A DNA stretch of 64,000 nt from Taeniopygia guttata (GCF_048771995.1 NC_133028.1:72524501-72588500); one strand, 5' to 3'. Positions 12,001 through 21,540 are shown, numbered from the stretch's first letter. The notes: generated by a model not told the origin, from the sequence alone. Numbers and translations: made by a program.

Positions 12001-12310
12001 GCTTCAGGAGAGCCTCCTCTGCCTTTGCAGACCTCCTGCCCCTACGTGTTTGAGGATCCCTACCGCCCTTCCCACGTCTTGAGAAAGGCCTACGCCGAGC
12101 GGCTGAGCGCCTCGGAGCGGCAGGCCGAGCCCCGGCTCTCACGGACAGCACTGGAAGAGTAAGTGAGGTGGAGCAAGGAGCCACAACAGACCCTTTAGAG
12201 CAGCGGGGTGCTCAGGGGCACTGGGAGCCCTCCTGCCCAGCCCCAGAGCTGAGGCTCCTGCTGCTGTTTCCTTCAGCAAGGGCGTGCAGACGGCTCTGCT
12301 GGAGCGCTGA
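5976..12310 (+). CDS. CCDC81-like: CCDC81-like protein with two HU domains, 11 coding exons, 412 aa
   Basis: Joining 5976-6048, 7295-7356, 7508-7664, 8043-8299, 8568-8653, 10002-10096, 10444-10549, 10774-10882, 11031-11162, 12031-12158 and 12277-12310 gives 1239 nt with no internal stop; every intron is GT-AG and all phases fit. Residues 1 to about 97 form the first HU-like domain (ELST, then an ICKVW helix, GIGSFAVIP strand and RPMFIM strand). Residues about 98-183 form the second (VVEHCVQQTLLYF helix, EFTFRSIGILAVR strands). Residues 212-315 are a Pro/Arg/Ser-rich linker; 318-350 are charged and probably helical. The family is tied to centrosome/cilium biology in the literature, and HU domains here may bind proteins rather than DNA. 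At 412 aa it is clearly shorter than mammalian CCDC81 (about 650 aa), lacking a long coiled-coil tail. The start is the first ATG after an in-frame stop at 5895-5897, with A at -3. Family call is firm; paralogue identity and function are unknown. Confidence 0.88.
6480..7260. mobile_element. Possible decayed LTR material in intron 1
   Basis: On + there is TTTATAAAATGG near 6588 and CCAAATAAAGACC near 6654, spaced like an LTR TATA box and poly(A) signal. On - there is CTATAAAAAGG (near 6890) followed by AAATAAAACG (near 6775). I found no clean TG/CA ends or target-site duplication, so extent and orientation are unresolved. Confidence 0.3.
7295..7356 (+). CDS. CCDC81-like: CCDC81-like coding exon 2 (residues 25-45)
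   Basis: Acceptor TTTCTTTCCAG, donor AAG|GTGAGT. 62 nt complete the split codon 25 and end in phase 0. Encodes ICKVWSGMSRHIYRQLLKKK, the helix of the first HU domain with the family's conserved Trp and RQLL pattern. Confidence 0.9.
7508..7664 (+). CDS. CCDC81-like: CCDC81-like coding exon 3 (residues 46-97)
   Basis: Acceptor GCTTTCAG, donor CCTG|GTAAGA. Encodes the beta part of HU domain 1, including GIGSFAVIP and RPMFIMSKTL. The segment between the strands is short, so a long DNA-binding beta arm of the bacterial HU type is not apparent. Confidence 0.92.
8043..8299 (+). CDS. CCDC81-like: CCDC81-like coding exon 4 (residues 98-183), second HU domain
   Basis: Acceptor TTCGCTAG, donor CGAG|GTGAGC; largest exon, 257 nt. 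Nearly the whole second HU domain is in this one exon: an N-terminal helix around FEEIAAKTHFRQEVVEHCV, then EFTFRSIGILAVR and a final MTFFDSFL helix. This is the best-conserved part and the main basis for the family call. Confidence 0.93.
8568..8653 (+). CDS. CCDC81-like: CCDC81-like coding exon 5 (residues 184-212)
   Basis: Acceptor CCCTTCCAG, donor CCAAG|GTGAGC, ends in phase 2. Encodes the segment just after HU domain 2 (TIVAFPGQNKFSRV). The final AG is completed by the T at 10002. Confidence 0.85.
8819..8824. repeat. Target-site duplication GTTGCA, left copy (partner 9814-9819)
   Basis: Six identical bases directly abut the TG and CA ends of the intron 5 LTR. Confidence 0.88.
9175..9579 (+). 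repeat. Five 81-bp tandem units inside the LTR, each with a TATA-like box
   Basis: Units start at 9175, 9256, 9337, 9418 and 9499 and differ by only a few bases. Each spans GAAAAGCACCATTTAATATA through CCATATAAAAGA. TATAAAA occurs at 9247, 9328, 9490 and 9571; in unit 3 it is TGTAAAA (9409). Because 81 is divisible by three, the array creates long spurious antisense frames that are not genes. Confidence 0.95.
9571..9577 (+). promoter_or_regulatory. Likely active TATA box of the intron 5 LTR
   Basis: TATAAAA in the last array unit, directly before non-repeated R-like sequence and 120 bp before an AATAAA. Sense transcription from here would enter exons 6-11 of the host gene without the HU domains. 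Confidence 0.5.
9697..9702 (+). terminator. LTR poly(A) signal AATAAA, sense strand of intron 5
   Basis: AATAAA in TTTGAAATAAACTGCC, in the expected R position of the LTR. Being sense within the host gene, it could cause early polyadenylation after exon 5. Confidence 0.6.
10002..10096 (+). CDS. CCDC81-like: CCDC81-like coding exon 6 (residues 212-243), Pro-rich linker
   Basis: Acceptor TGTCTCCAG, donor AGAG|GTATGT. It is the only stretch in the 1.8 kb between exons 5 and 7 that I found to restore both phases (entry 2, exit 1) with an open frame. Encodes PSAPPVSLKPRRES, typical of a disordered linker. It lies 188 bp after the intron 5 LTR. Confidence 0.78.
10444..10549 (+). CDS. CCDC81-like: CCDC81-like coding exon 7 (residues 244-278)
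   Basis: Acceptor CTTGCAG, donor GGCGG|GTGAGC. Encodes VLDPVFLARRRVSQ followed by a Gln/Asp-rich stretch. Phase 1 entry and phase 2 exit fit both neighbours. Confidence 0.83.
10590..10609. repeat. 20-base hairpin in intron 7
   Basis: CATTATCAC and GTGATAATG are exact complements separated by two bases. No known function. Confidence 0.6.
10774..10882 (+). CDS. CCDC81-like: CCDC81-like coding exon 8 (residues 279-315)
   Basis: Acceptor CCTTTTTAG, donor GAAGCG|GTAGGT. Encodes YLPVIHEKTEMMLKH and a Ser/Val-rich linker; ends in phase 0. Confidence 0.83.
11031..11162 (+). CDS. CCDC81-like: CCDC81-like coding exon 9 (residues 316-359), charged helical segment
   Basis: Acceptor GTGCCTTCAG. Encodes YTEKEERELQLLLASKRR and following residues, strongly charged and probably helical. 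The donor reads ACAG|GTATTG; the TTG belongs to the antisense LTR that starts at 11167, because the insertion site overlaps the splice junction. The +5 G of the presumed original donor (GTATGG) has been lost here and survives in the duplicate at 11784-11791. Confidence 0.85.
11161..11166 (+). promoter_or_regulatory. Target-site duplication that includes the exon 9 splice donor, left copy
   Basis: AGGTAT spans the exon 9/intron 9 junction (AG|GTAT). The same six bases recur at 11784-11789 after the LTR, followed by GG, giving AAG|GTATGG, a second potential donor 623 bp downstream. Confidence 0.88.
11167..11783 (-). mobile_element. Solo LTR, class II (ERVK)-type, antisense at the exon 9 donor
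   Basis: 617 bp. On the minus strand it begins TGTGGGAATCC and ends GATTCCGACA (TG...CA). Flanked by perfect 6-bp copies AGGTAT at 11161-11166 and 11784-11789. The left copy contains the last two bases of exon 9 and the first four of intron 9. The minus-strand poly(A) signal is at 11273-11278 (TTTATT on +). About 95% identical by hand count (roughly 30 differences) to the LTR at 12470-13088. Confidence 0.92.
12031..12158 (+). CDS. CCDC81-like: CCDC81-like coding exon 10 (residues 360-401)
   Basis: Acceptor TGCCTTTGCAG, donor GAAGA|GTAAGT. Encodes PYVFEDPYRPSHVLRKAYAE and an Arg/Glu-rich continuation. Entry in phase 0 matches exon 9. Confidence 0.85.
12277..12310 (+). CDS. CCDC81-like: CCDC81-like terminal coding exon 11 (residues 402-412, stop TGA)
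   Basis: Acceptor TTCCTTCAG; C at 12277 completes Asp402, then KGVQTALLER and TGA at 12308-12310. The 3' UTR follows to about 12465. Confidence 0.78.
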
Positions 12311-12441
12311 GGAGGAGGCACAGCGGCTGCCAGCCCGGCCAAGAAGCTGCAAGCAGCCCTGCAGAGACTCCCGTCACAGCGTTCGTCCTTTCCTGAAGGG
12401 ATCCAGGGGCAAAGAATGCCTTAGCTAAGGAGAATGTGCCA

Positions 12442-12447
12442 AATAAA
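12442..12447 (+). terminator. Poly(A) signal AATAAA of the CCDC81-like gene
   Basis: AATAAA in GTGCCAAATAAAGGTC, 131 bp after the stop codon. The expected cleavage site, 10-30 bp on, falls at or just before the LTR that starts at 12470, so the retroviral insertion may have altered the downstream GU-rich element. Confidence 0.7.
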
Positions 12448-12469
12448 GGTCGCTGAGCTGCACCAGAGT

Positions 12470-13088
12470 TGTCAGAATCTGTGGGTATTGGTGATTCAGA
12501 GATTGTAGAAAATCTCTGTCTTTCTGCCCCGCTGCCAAAGCAGAAGCCATAATTGGTCTGTGCTGGTTTCAAGGTTGTTTATTCTGTTTATCTCTAACAT
12601 GTTCTGCTGCCCTGCCGCAGCTCTGTCCTGCAGGGCAGCGTGTGGGGCTCTGCCCTCAGTGGGATGGTACAAACATTAAATACCACAAACTCCCTGTGCT
12701 GGATTTACAATAACGTGCCAATATCTGTCACCTACGTTGGACAGTGTGTCCCCAGCCTGAACCAACAGAAAAATGCCAACACTGCAGTGAAACATGGAGG
12801 GCATGAAGAAGGAGAAAAAGGACAAGGCACACCCAATTTCCTCCATCTTGTCCCCTTTGGACCCCTAATCTAGAAACCTAAAATTTTACTTTTGCACTCA
12901 TGCCACACTTAATTATTACTTATATCAAACACTCAGAGCTTGTAATTCATCCTGTAAGATTGAAAACTCTTTTCCATGGACAGAGATCACAGCCAGTGTC
13001 TCTGGGGGCTCTGTACAGGGGGGTTCCTGACCCCTGCCAGGGTCCCAGACCTGCCAGGGCAGCCAGAGGGAAGCTCTGGATTCCCACA
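12470..13088 (-). mobile_element. Solo LTR, class II (ERVK)-type, antisense at the 3' end of the gene
   Basis: 619 bp, TG...CA on the minus strand, flanked by perfect 6-bp copies CAGAGT (12464-12469 and 13089-13094). Minus-strand poly(A) signal at 12578-12583. The element begins 22 bp after the host AATAAA. Its duplication differs from that of the 11167-11783 copy, so the two are separate insertions and not the ends of one provirus. Confidence 0.92.
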
Positions 13089-13094
13089 CAGAGT

Positions 13095-16000
13095 GACCCT
13101 GCTGATGCCTTCAATGCCTGTCTTTGCAGCCAAGCAAAGCCCTGGTCAAAGAGCAAACGGGCTGGAGGTACCTGGCCCTGCCAAGCAGTCGTGACAGGCT
13201 GTGGGACTGAAAAAGTGGTGTCCTCTCCAGGGGAAGGAGCATGGGGGCTGCAGAGCACAGCTTCTCTGCATCCAAACCTACTCTGTAGGGATAACCACCT
13301 GTGGCTGGCCACGGGACTGCCAGGCCACATTCAATCTGGCAAAAGCCAATCTGGTGCTGCTCGAAGAGCTACATTTGCACTGAGAAATGTGCTTCAGTGA
13401 AGACACTCCTAATTTTAGCCCATGGCTGACCCTCAGGAACAATACAGTGGCCTTCTTAGGAGAAAGCTTATTCATTTCAGGAAGAGAAACTTTTGAAAGT
13501 GGGAAGCTCCTTTTTATTGGCAAGGTAAACTACAGCATGAACAAGGAAGCCGCAACCTGGAAAGGTAAAAGAGCACTAGCAGCAGCATTTGCAACTATGC
13601 CAGACCCTGTCAGACCCCGGGGTCTTCACTGGGACTGGCACTGCTGAATATCATCTTCCTTAATGCCATAGCTAGTGAGATTAAGTGCAGCCTCAGCACA
13701 TTTGCAGGTCTCTTGGGAGCAGGAGCCAGACTGGCAGTTTTGGAGGTAGATCTTCACTCTGTGGACTTTATTACAGGACTTATCCAGGCACAGAGGAGAC
13801 AGAAAACCTTTTGGGCTTCCTTTCCAGGTTCCCAGGCTTCCCAAAGCATAATTTCCTGATTCTGCTCCTGGCAGCAGGTCCACAGTAGCTGGTCTGTAGC
13901 CAGCAGTCTCTGGTGGCATTAGCAGCTGGCTTAGCTGGCTTGACAGGGACAGAGGTGACACAGGGCCGTGAGAGCAGGCTTAGATGTTTGAAGTCACATT
14001 GCATTTTGGTTGCAAATTTAGGTGATTAATTAGTCATTTAATGTGACACATTTAATGTGTCATTTTTCTTTTTCTTTTTTTTTTTTTTTTAAAGTACCTG
14101 GGGCACCGTTTCTGTTGAGAGGCTGAGGGGAGCAGGAGGTATTGGGCAAAGGTGAACTGCTTCAGCAAAAAGCAGCTCAGAAGTGAAGCAGTGGGACTGG
14201 GGAGCTGGGAGCATTTTCCTAAACCTGCCCTGCCTTGCACAGTGGGCTTGGCCCCCAGGCAGGATGCACTGGCACTGGAAGGAGGTGGCATCCTTCCCTT
14301 CCCTGCCCCTCCCTGTCCCCCAGGAGTGTGAGCCACCAGAGTGGGAAGAAGAAAGCCATGACCTGTAAAAGAGAACTAGCAGCAGCAGCTCCTCAGACCC
14401 ACCTTTCCTAGCTGAGGAAGGAGACTTCAGATCCCATTCATGAACCTCCATCAGCTATGTGGTCCTGTGTGCCAGTCACAGCTGATTTACAACAGTGGTG
14501 TGATAGACTAACAGGTTTGTGTGCAGCTAAAATGATGGATGAGGTGTAAGGGCTGGCCATTTGCCTGCTGCTATCACACAGCAGAATTTATAGAATTTTC
14601 AAGTGTAAAGATGGCCAGATTTGTTGGTTTTCTAAACCTTTTTAGCATAGTGCACCCAAGTTCCTCAAGTGATACGTTGATATGTATTGTGTATATGTGA
14701 TATGTATTAATTTTCAGCACAGAGAGGCAGCCAGAAGGAGCAGAAGAAAGCTAGTGTACTTAGAGTTATTTTCACTCTTGTACCTTGAAAAAGAAATCTG
14801 TAGGACCAGAAGAGTATCTTGGCCAGCTTTTGCTGGGAGATGCTGTGGATGATTTAAAGTAAGATAAATGTCTGATAATTCACTGTCGTATTAAGGGCAA
14901 ATACTTCAGCATTGTGGTTTAAAATTGATACCTGCTCCCCCAAAACTGAGGCAGGGCTTTAAAGTGAGCTGTGTGTTTAGCCAGAAGTCCAAGAAGGACT
15001 AATAGCCTCTGGAATGCCTTGGGAAGGTACAACTCTCACTTGGGTGGAATTTAGTGTAGCAAGTTGCTGGTGAAACCAGTTTTGCTTTGATCAGCATATT
15101 GCTTCTGATGATCAGCTCCTTGCTAGGGGACACAGAGTCTCAGACCCTGGCCTATAAAATGTTGGGCTGGCCTTTCAGGAAGGTGCATGCTCGCATATTA
15201 TCCTGCTTTCAAGCAGGTAATGTATAATTAGCATGCTTACCTTATTGGCTGTTGGTTTTTTCTGTCAAGTGACTGAATTATTGCCTGAGAATGGTACGTG
15301 TTCACCTAAACAAAAGCCTTGCACAGTTAAAAGGCAGGCATTCTTTCAAGATGTGATTGCATTAAAAAAAAAAAAAGTAGTCCATTACCAATAGAATATG
15401 GAGCAGTAACCCTTGCTCCTAAACATAGACAGTAATCTAACCCGAGCTGTAAAAACTGACTTCTTGAACAACTGGTGAAACTTCTAATCCTTCTGGGGAA
15501 ATAAGTGTGTGTTAATTAAGAGCCAGGATTCCATGAGGCTTATTAGCTGTCTAGCTGGATCTGAGAAGCAGAAGGCTGAGCAGAGTTTAACTAAAATTTA
15601 GAACTGTTAATTAGTCTGCTTTCTTTCTAGTCTCCTTTCTATTTTCCTGGTTTGGGTTTGTGTAGCACACTTTGAGTGACCCGTGAGAAGCTGCTGCTAC
15701 TGTGCTTCTGACGTGATAGCTCCCAATTGTAAATGCTGTACTTTTCTAGCTGTGAAAGAATAAAGCTTTAAAAGAGCTTGGCTGCCCTCAGCTACAAGCT
15801 GGCTTGTTATGGATGAAGAAATGACAGAAAGTGGAAAAAGCAGGCTGGCTAATCTTGTTAAATTGGCTGAGTAATGTTGCATTCACAATATGTGAACTCC
15901 ATGCTGCAAGGCACAGATGCTTTAATAAACTTTACATGACCTGTCTTACTTTAGCACTCTTTACAGGGCTCAGAAAATATTTGATAGGTTCATGGAAACC

Positions 16001-18334
16001 TAAAAATGAAACCGCCTTCCTTACAGACCTCTGTTTTGGGAGTTACAGATATGGGAATTTGTGACTGTGCAAAGGTTGTGCTTCCCTGAGGCATGCCTGG
16101 GCAAGATAAGGAGGGAAAGGTAAAACCTGAAACCTGTTTTATTAGGTTCAAAAGTTTGTTAAACAGCAATGTGAACCGTTTCCTGATTTTTTCACTTGGA
16201 TATTATGGCTCAGTTTCCATTTTGGTGGGGTGGGGTGAGGGGTGTGCTAGCATGCAGTGCAAAGCTTCCAGAGATTCTGATATGATGTGAGATGAACTGA
16301 ACAAAACAGCTGCTATTTAACCTCAATAGCCCCTGAGAGCCCCAGCGAAACAATTTTGAGCCTGATGAGTAGGAATGGTTTGAAGGTCTATTGTAAAAGA
16401 ATTCTACTTGAATTCTATTTGTTAATTTGTTAATTAGAATTGTCAGAGTCTGCTCTGTATTTCTTACAATGACTACCACTTCATTCTAGGGGTGTAATGA
16501 AGCCCTTGAGCTAATTTGACTTCTGGCTTCAGTCCTGTTACATTTTAATGCCCCACTTTTAGACGTTTTGTTGTTCTACTCATTGCAATGTTTATATCTT
16601 GCTTTCAGTTTGTAGTGTGTCTCAACTAAGACATTTGCATCAATATAAATGCATTTGCCTAATACAGATGCACTGAAAGGGAATATGCATCAGAATGACT
16701 AATCCTGGTAACTTCAATGGGTTCACACCAGGAAGGTGTGCCTGTATTTTAATTCAGTTTGGTGGGTAGAAGCCAAGTGAAAAAGGGCATTAAGTGTGAT
16801 GTAGCTAGCCCTGGAGTAATAAATGGAAATAGTACTTGGATCTGTAAAAATGTTCTAATCATGCAGATTAGAGTAGTTGTGCTGTATGATTACAGCCCTA
16901 TTGTACCAAGCATTTGAGGGTGATGAGGTTTTTTTCTCATCTCTTCAGTTCTTTAGTTATTACCTCACTCCTTTAAAATACACTTTTGTTTGTTTGTTTG
17001 TTTTTGTTTTTGTTTTGTTTTGTTTTCCTAATTAGGAGCAGCCTAAGAATATCTCTTAAATCTAAATTTGAGGAGCCCCTGAAACAATCAGATGCCTGCT
17101 CCTAAATGCAGCAGTATAGAAGCATTAGTAAGAAACCCAAAAGCTGTTACAGAGAGCACTTATTGTGTGATTCTTTTGCCAGTGTTTGAATTCTTCCACT
17201 ACTAAATCTTGGGTTTGTTTCTTGTTACTACAGTAGCTTTTCTGTCAAATACACTTCACAGCTTTCTGATCTGACACCCTCTTGGCAAGAATTCCTTCCT
17301 TGGAACTAAACGATATACGTCTAGTTTAAATTTGAAGTTAAAGGTTTGTTTTATAAAGGGTCATCCTTAGTCATATGCAGGTAAGTGTCTTAAGTGGTGT
17401 TGTTTTGAACAATTAAATCCTCTTATTTTTAATAGAGGAAGAAAACTACCTTTTAAAAATATTAGAAGACTTATAAGTCCAAGCACCTTTTAGTGATTGT
17501 GATTTGGAGAATATATCTGGCTGGAAAGATTTCAGCTCGAAGGCACCTCACCTAACCCTGTTTGCTTGACAAACATCTGTGCATGTATGCCCTATTGCTT
17601 ACTTTGCAGGATCTTTTTTTGCTACCTTCCTGTTCTGCCTTACCCTCTGAAAAACTGACACTGAACTTTCTGACACTTTCAATCTCAGAAGTTCCTCAGC
17701 ATTGTTGGAATTGCCGGGATATAATTTATTCCCATTTCCCAGTTACAGGCTCCTTTATACAAAGTGTAACTGCAGGCAAAGGTACTGCACTTTTTAGAAC
17801 TGATGCAGTGAGAACAGCACATTGGTAGGAGCAAAGCACACTGACAAAGGTAGTTTTAAGATAACAGCTGGGTCAACAAATAAAGCTACAATAAATTTTA
17901 ATGTTTTGAAGAACCACCTTTATAGTGGTAACAGCTGAGCTGTAGATCTTGGCAGGAAGCAGATGGTTAGTTTAAAGGATGGCAACAAAAGATTATTTTA
18001 ACACTGCAGGGGGAAAAAAAGTTCTTTTTGAGAAAAATACTAATAACATGAATGCCTGGAATTGTAAGGCACCATTTAGAATGTGTACAGTTACTTACCA
18101 GAATGTAACAGAAAGAGATACACAAGTATAGACCTGAATATGGAATGGGTCTGTACAACCTTTGGGATGATCTTGAGAAAGAAAAATTAGGTCAGTGTCC
18201 TCTAGTTCTGTTATTTTATAGTCCCCTACGTTGCAGGATAAGCTTGGCAGCTGGTTTGGGTGATAGCTGATGTACTTAGTGAAGAGCTATAGAAAACCAT
18301 GCACATCTCTATAGATGGAGATTCTGCTTCTGTA
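13095..18334. other. Gene-free stretch downstream of the CCDC81-like gene
   Basis: About 13.1-14.4 kb is GC-richer with short open frames in several phases, none family-like; a T20-type tract lies near 14080. The rest is AT-rich. Near 16630-16690 octamer-like ATTTGCAT and ATGCAT motifs recur. Confidence 0.55.
16984..17026. repeat. (TTTG)n tract
   Basis: TTTGTTTGTTTG running into TTTTTG and TTTTG units. Confidence 0.85.
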
Positions 18335-18770
18335 ATCACAGAATCATATGATAGAATGGTTTGGGTTGGGAGGGGTCTTAAATATCTTGTTGTTCCAAGA
18401 CCCTGCCATGGGCAGGGACACCTTGCACTAGACCATGTTCCTCAGAGCCCTATCCAACATGTCCTTGAGCACTTTGAGAGATGGGGCATCCACAGCTTTT
18501 CTGGGAAACCTCTTAAGGGTCTCACCAACCTCACAAGGAAAGAATTTCTTCCTATTAATTAATCTTAACTTACCCTCTTCCAGTTTAAAGCCATTCCCCC
18601 TGGTCCTGCCACTGAACAGCCTTGCAAAAAGTCCCTACAGCTCTTTTAGCCCCTTTGGGTGCTGGAAGGTGCTTTAAGATCTCCCCAGAGCCTTCTCTTG
18701 TGCAGGCTGAAAACACACAGCTCCCTGACTTCATCGGAGAGGTGCTCTGGCCTTATGAGCATCTTGCTGC
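18335..18770 (-). mobile_element. CR1 LINE fragment (3' end)
   Basis: Begins with the terminal ATCACAGAATCATATGATAG repeats in reverse complement, then GGTTTGGGTTGGGAGGGGTCTT and the long CR1 3' region up to GAGAGGTGCTCTGGCC. It is the longest CR1 piece in the window, about 430 bp. Confidence 0.88.
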
Positions 18771-19140
18771 TGCAAACTTCCATTCTGCATTATTGCCTCC
18801 CTTTCCCTTCTGCATGTGCTTGGGAGGAGTTTGTGCCTCTTTGGCTGTAGGTCCAGCTGCAGACTGTGCTTTGAACCATCTCATTCTTTCCCAGTCTCCC
18901 TGAGCTTCCACTGCCTTCTCACTGCCCCACGCAGCTCAGCCACCTACAGGTTCTCCACCTGGGCCCAACATTGCAGGCAGGTTTGCTGCCTCTCCCTGCC
19001 CCAGGAAAAGGGTCTCAGTGAGGTCTGCTCTGTATCCTCTCTCCTCCTGCTCTGTAGCTCTCTCTGGGTGCAGGCATTGACCACGGGAAGGGTACATGGT
19101 GCACATTTCCCCACTGCTTCAGCCACTCTGGGTGGGCTGG

Positions 19141-19300
19141 TCTGGAACTGGTGTTCCCCCTGCTCAGTGAATCCCCCGTGTGTCCCTTGTGAAAAATTCT
19201 GGAATTGGTGTTCCCCCTGCTCAGTGAATCCCCCATGTGTCCCTTGTGAAAAATTCTGGAATTGGTGTTCCCCCTGCTCAGTGAATCCCCTGTGTGTCCC
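19141..19300. repeat. 57-bp minisatellite, about 2.8 copies
   Basis: Units start at 19141, 19198 and 19255 (TCTGGAAYTGGTGTTCCCCC...). Near-identical. The period is divisible by three, so it lengthens an otherwise unconvincing frame at 18816-19370. Confidence 0.9.
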
Positions 19301-20012
19301 TATCCCAGACCTGCCCCAGAGCAGTTCACCTCACAGCAAGGGACCAAACTCTGACTCAGCTCCAGGCTGAGCTTCCTTCAAGGATCTGGAAGGAACTGTA
19401 TCAAAAGAACACTATAAAACCAAACTCCTCCAGCTTAAAGTGGGTAAAGAAACACGAGGCTTGCTCTCCACACCTCTCTCACCCACTTCAGCTAACTACA
19501 GTGGAAAAAGTGTACCTTTAAAGAGGGTATTAGCACAAGAATCTGGACCGACTGTGAGTGTCCTATTCAAAAACCTGCCAAAGACACTGTGACCTTATTT
19601 CCTTAGCCCTGGCGTGTTATTAATTTGCTTGGGATTGTACCCTGTAATTCTCTCTGCTGAAGCAAGCTGAATTTCTGACTCTTTCCCAGCAAATTGAAAG
19701 TGCCCTTTCAGGATGTAAGGTAAGGACTGACCCTGCCTGCTTTTCAGGCAGAAAATAGAAAGACAATAAGTTTCATGAGGTAGCTTTTGAGTTTGGGCTG
19801 CAGCATTACCCAAATGAAACCCCCGTATTCATCTGAAGAGATGGACTCAACAGTGGTGGGCCCCTCTGTCACCCAGGGAGTATCTCAGAGGTGAAATCTC
19901 TCTGCTAAAAGGAGATTAGGACATGGAAGCACACCTTTGTGTACAGCTCCATGGGGTGTAATCCAATTTATAAGTGCTCTTTCTAGAAAGAAAGCAGACA
20001 AATCTGTACAGG

Positions 20013-20082
20013 TTTGGTATTCAGAATAACTGAACCTGTGTTCAGGAACCAAACCTGTATTTGGTATTCAGAATAACTGACC
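20013..20082. repeat. Short direct repeat, 47 bp apart
   Basis: TTTGGTATTCAGAATAACTG occurs at 20013 and again at 20060. Confidence 0.8.
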
Positions 20083-21462
20083 TAACCCTTTTTTAACTCT
20101 TGCAAGCTGAAGTCAAATGGATTATAAAACTGGAAATCCGGTTAAGCTGTTTGCTTTTTAATGGTTAAATGGCTTAAAGGTTTTAGAGAAATCAGGAATT
20201 TGTGAAGTACAAGTTTTATATTGTAGTTAAAAAATGCTATCTCTATCCCAGCTCAGATCAGATGACAGATACATTTAGCCTTTGTGCCTTAATGCTACTG
20301 CATATGAATGTGTATATAATACTCAAAATATGTGTTCAATAAAAATTGAATTTCAGTTAATATCTGCATTAAAATCATGGACCCATGATTGATAAATTGT
20401 TCACCTTTCCTGTCCTCAGAGATGCACAGAACAGAGCCAGTGATGATATGTTGTCAAGGTAAAACGCCTTTGCTCAGAAAAGGGGAATATTGGGAGTTCC
20501 TGTTGCAATGAATAACATCAGGGGGATGCTCACCCCATCAGGCAGCTCTGGAAAACAAGCTTTCAGAAGGTCAGCAGCTCGTGCTTGTAACCTTGCTGCC
20601 ATTTGTCTGCTAGGAGCTCTCTTCATTGGAAACCTGAATGCATTTATTAGGATTGCAACAAAGAGGAAGTCTGAAGAGAATATTAAAATACTTGCTATTG
20701 TGCCAGGAAGAAATTATTTGTTTTGGCAAATAGCGGAGTCCACAGAGCTGTTGAAATGAAAGGTCATTTCCAGACTGTAGAAGAAAATAGGATATTCTTG
20801 TGAAAGAAAAGAGGAGAGATGTGTGTGTGGGGAAGTGAACATTGTTTCTGTTGTCCTTGCAAAGAATCAAAATGTTTAGAAGTTAACTTTTAATTTAATT
20901 TTTTTAACCTATAATGCCCAAACACGGTGTGCAAGCAATCCTCCAGCCAGGCACAAGTGGGGTTTTTTTAGCTGCAGTTTTTTTAGCTGAGTTTGGAGAA
21001 AGAGGCAGGATGAATGTAAATGCTCTTGTTTTATCTATCAAGTTGATATGAAGTTCACTAAGGCTATTTTTGACTGTGAGGGACTTCTTGAATTGAAGAA
21101 GATAAGACACCCCACTTGCACTCTGTTTTATGACTAGAACTTAAAATTGCAGTGGAGAAAACAGATATAACTGTTGTGCCCAATTTACTTTAATAGGACT
21201 GTGAAGTTGTAGAAGTCTGGTCTTTTGATGTCAGTGGCAGGAAAAATCTCAAAAATGTTCTTTGGAAAATATTAAGTTTCCAAGGAGGAAATAAAGCTGA
21301 GTTGTCCTTTTGGTTTACTTATTTTTTCATATATATTTTTACGTTATTTCTAAGAGTGTAGGAAAAGTTTTTCAGATAAGAACTGTTGATTATAAATTGA
21401 TGCCTTTCAGAGAGAGAAAGTAAATTAATGCATCCTTTTTCCCCATATAGGTGTATGATGTG

Positions 21463-21540
21463 TGCCTGCCCATAGCAGGGGATTTGGGACAAGATGATCT
21501 TTAAGGTCTCTTCCAACCCAAACTGTTCAATGACATCTGA
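21463..21540 (+). mobile_element. Short CR1 3' tail
   Basis: TGCCTGCCCATAGCAGGGGA, then GATGATCTTTAAGGTCTCTT and CCAACCCAAACTGTTCAATG, the last ~75 bp of a CR1 copy. Confidence 0.8.

Noticed and set aside
11167..13088. Two antisense LTRs as the ends of one provirus, or as a segmental duplication
   Set aside because: Each has its own perfect 6-bp target-site duplication (AGGTAT and CAGAGT), and host exons 10 and 11 lie between them.
13130..13165. Possible extra exon (CTTTGCAG before, GTACCT after) beyond the gene's stop
   Set aside because: The gene already has an in-phase terminal exon and a poly(A) signal; this piece is tiny and lies beyond the second antisense LTR.
18816..19370. 184-codon + strand frame
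   Set aside because: Inflated by the 57-bp repeat; Cys/Ser/Pro-rich composition without a domain, and it overlaps non-coding repeat sequence.
20490..20759. 89-codon + frame with a short hydrophobic stretch
   Set aside because: Single short frame with no flanking exon signals and no family resemblance; consistent with chance.
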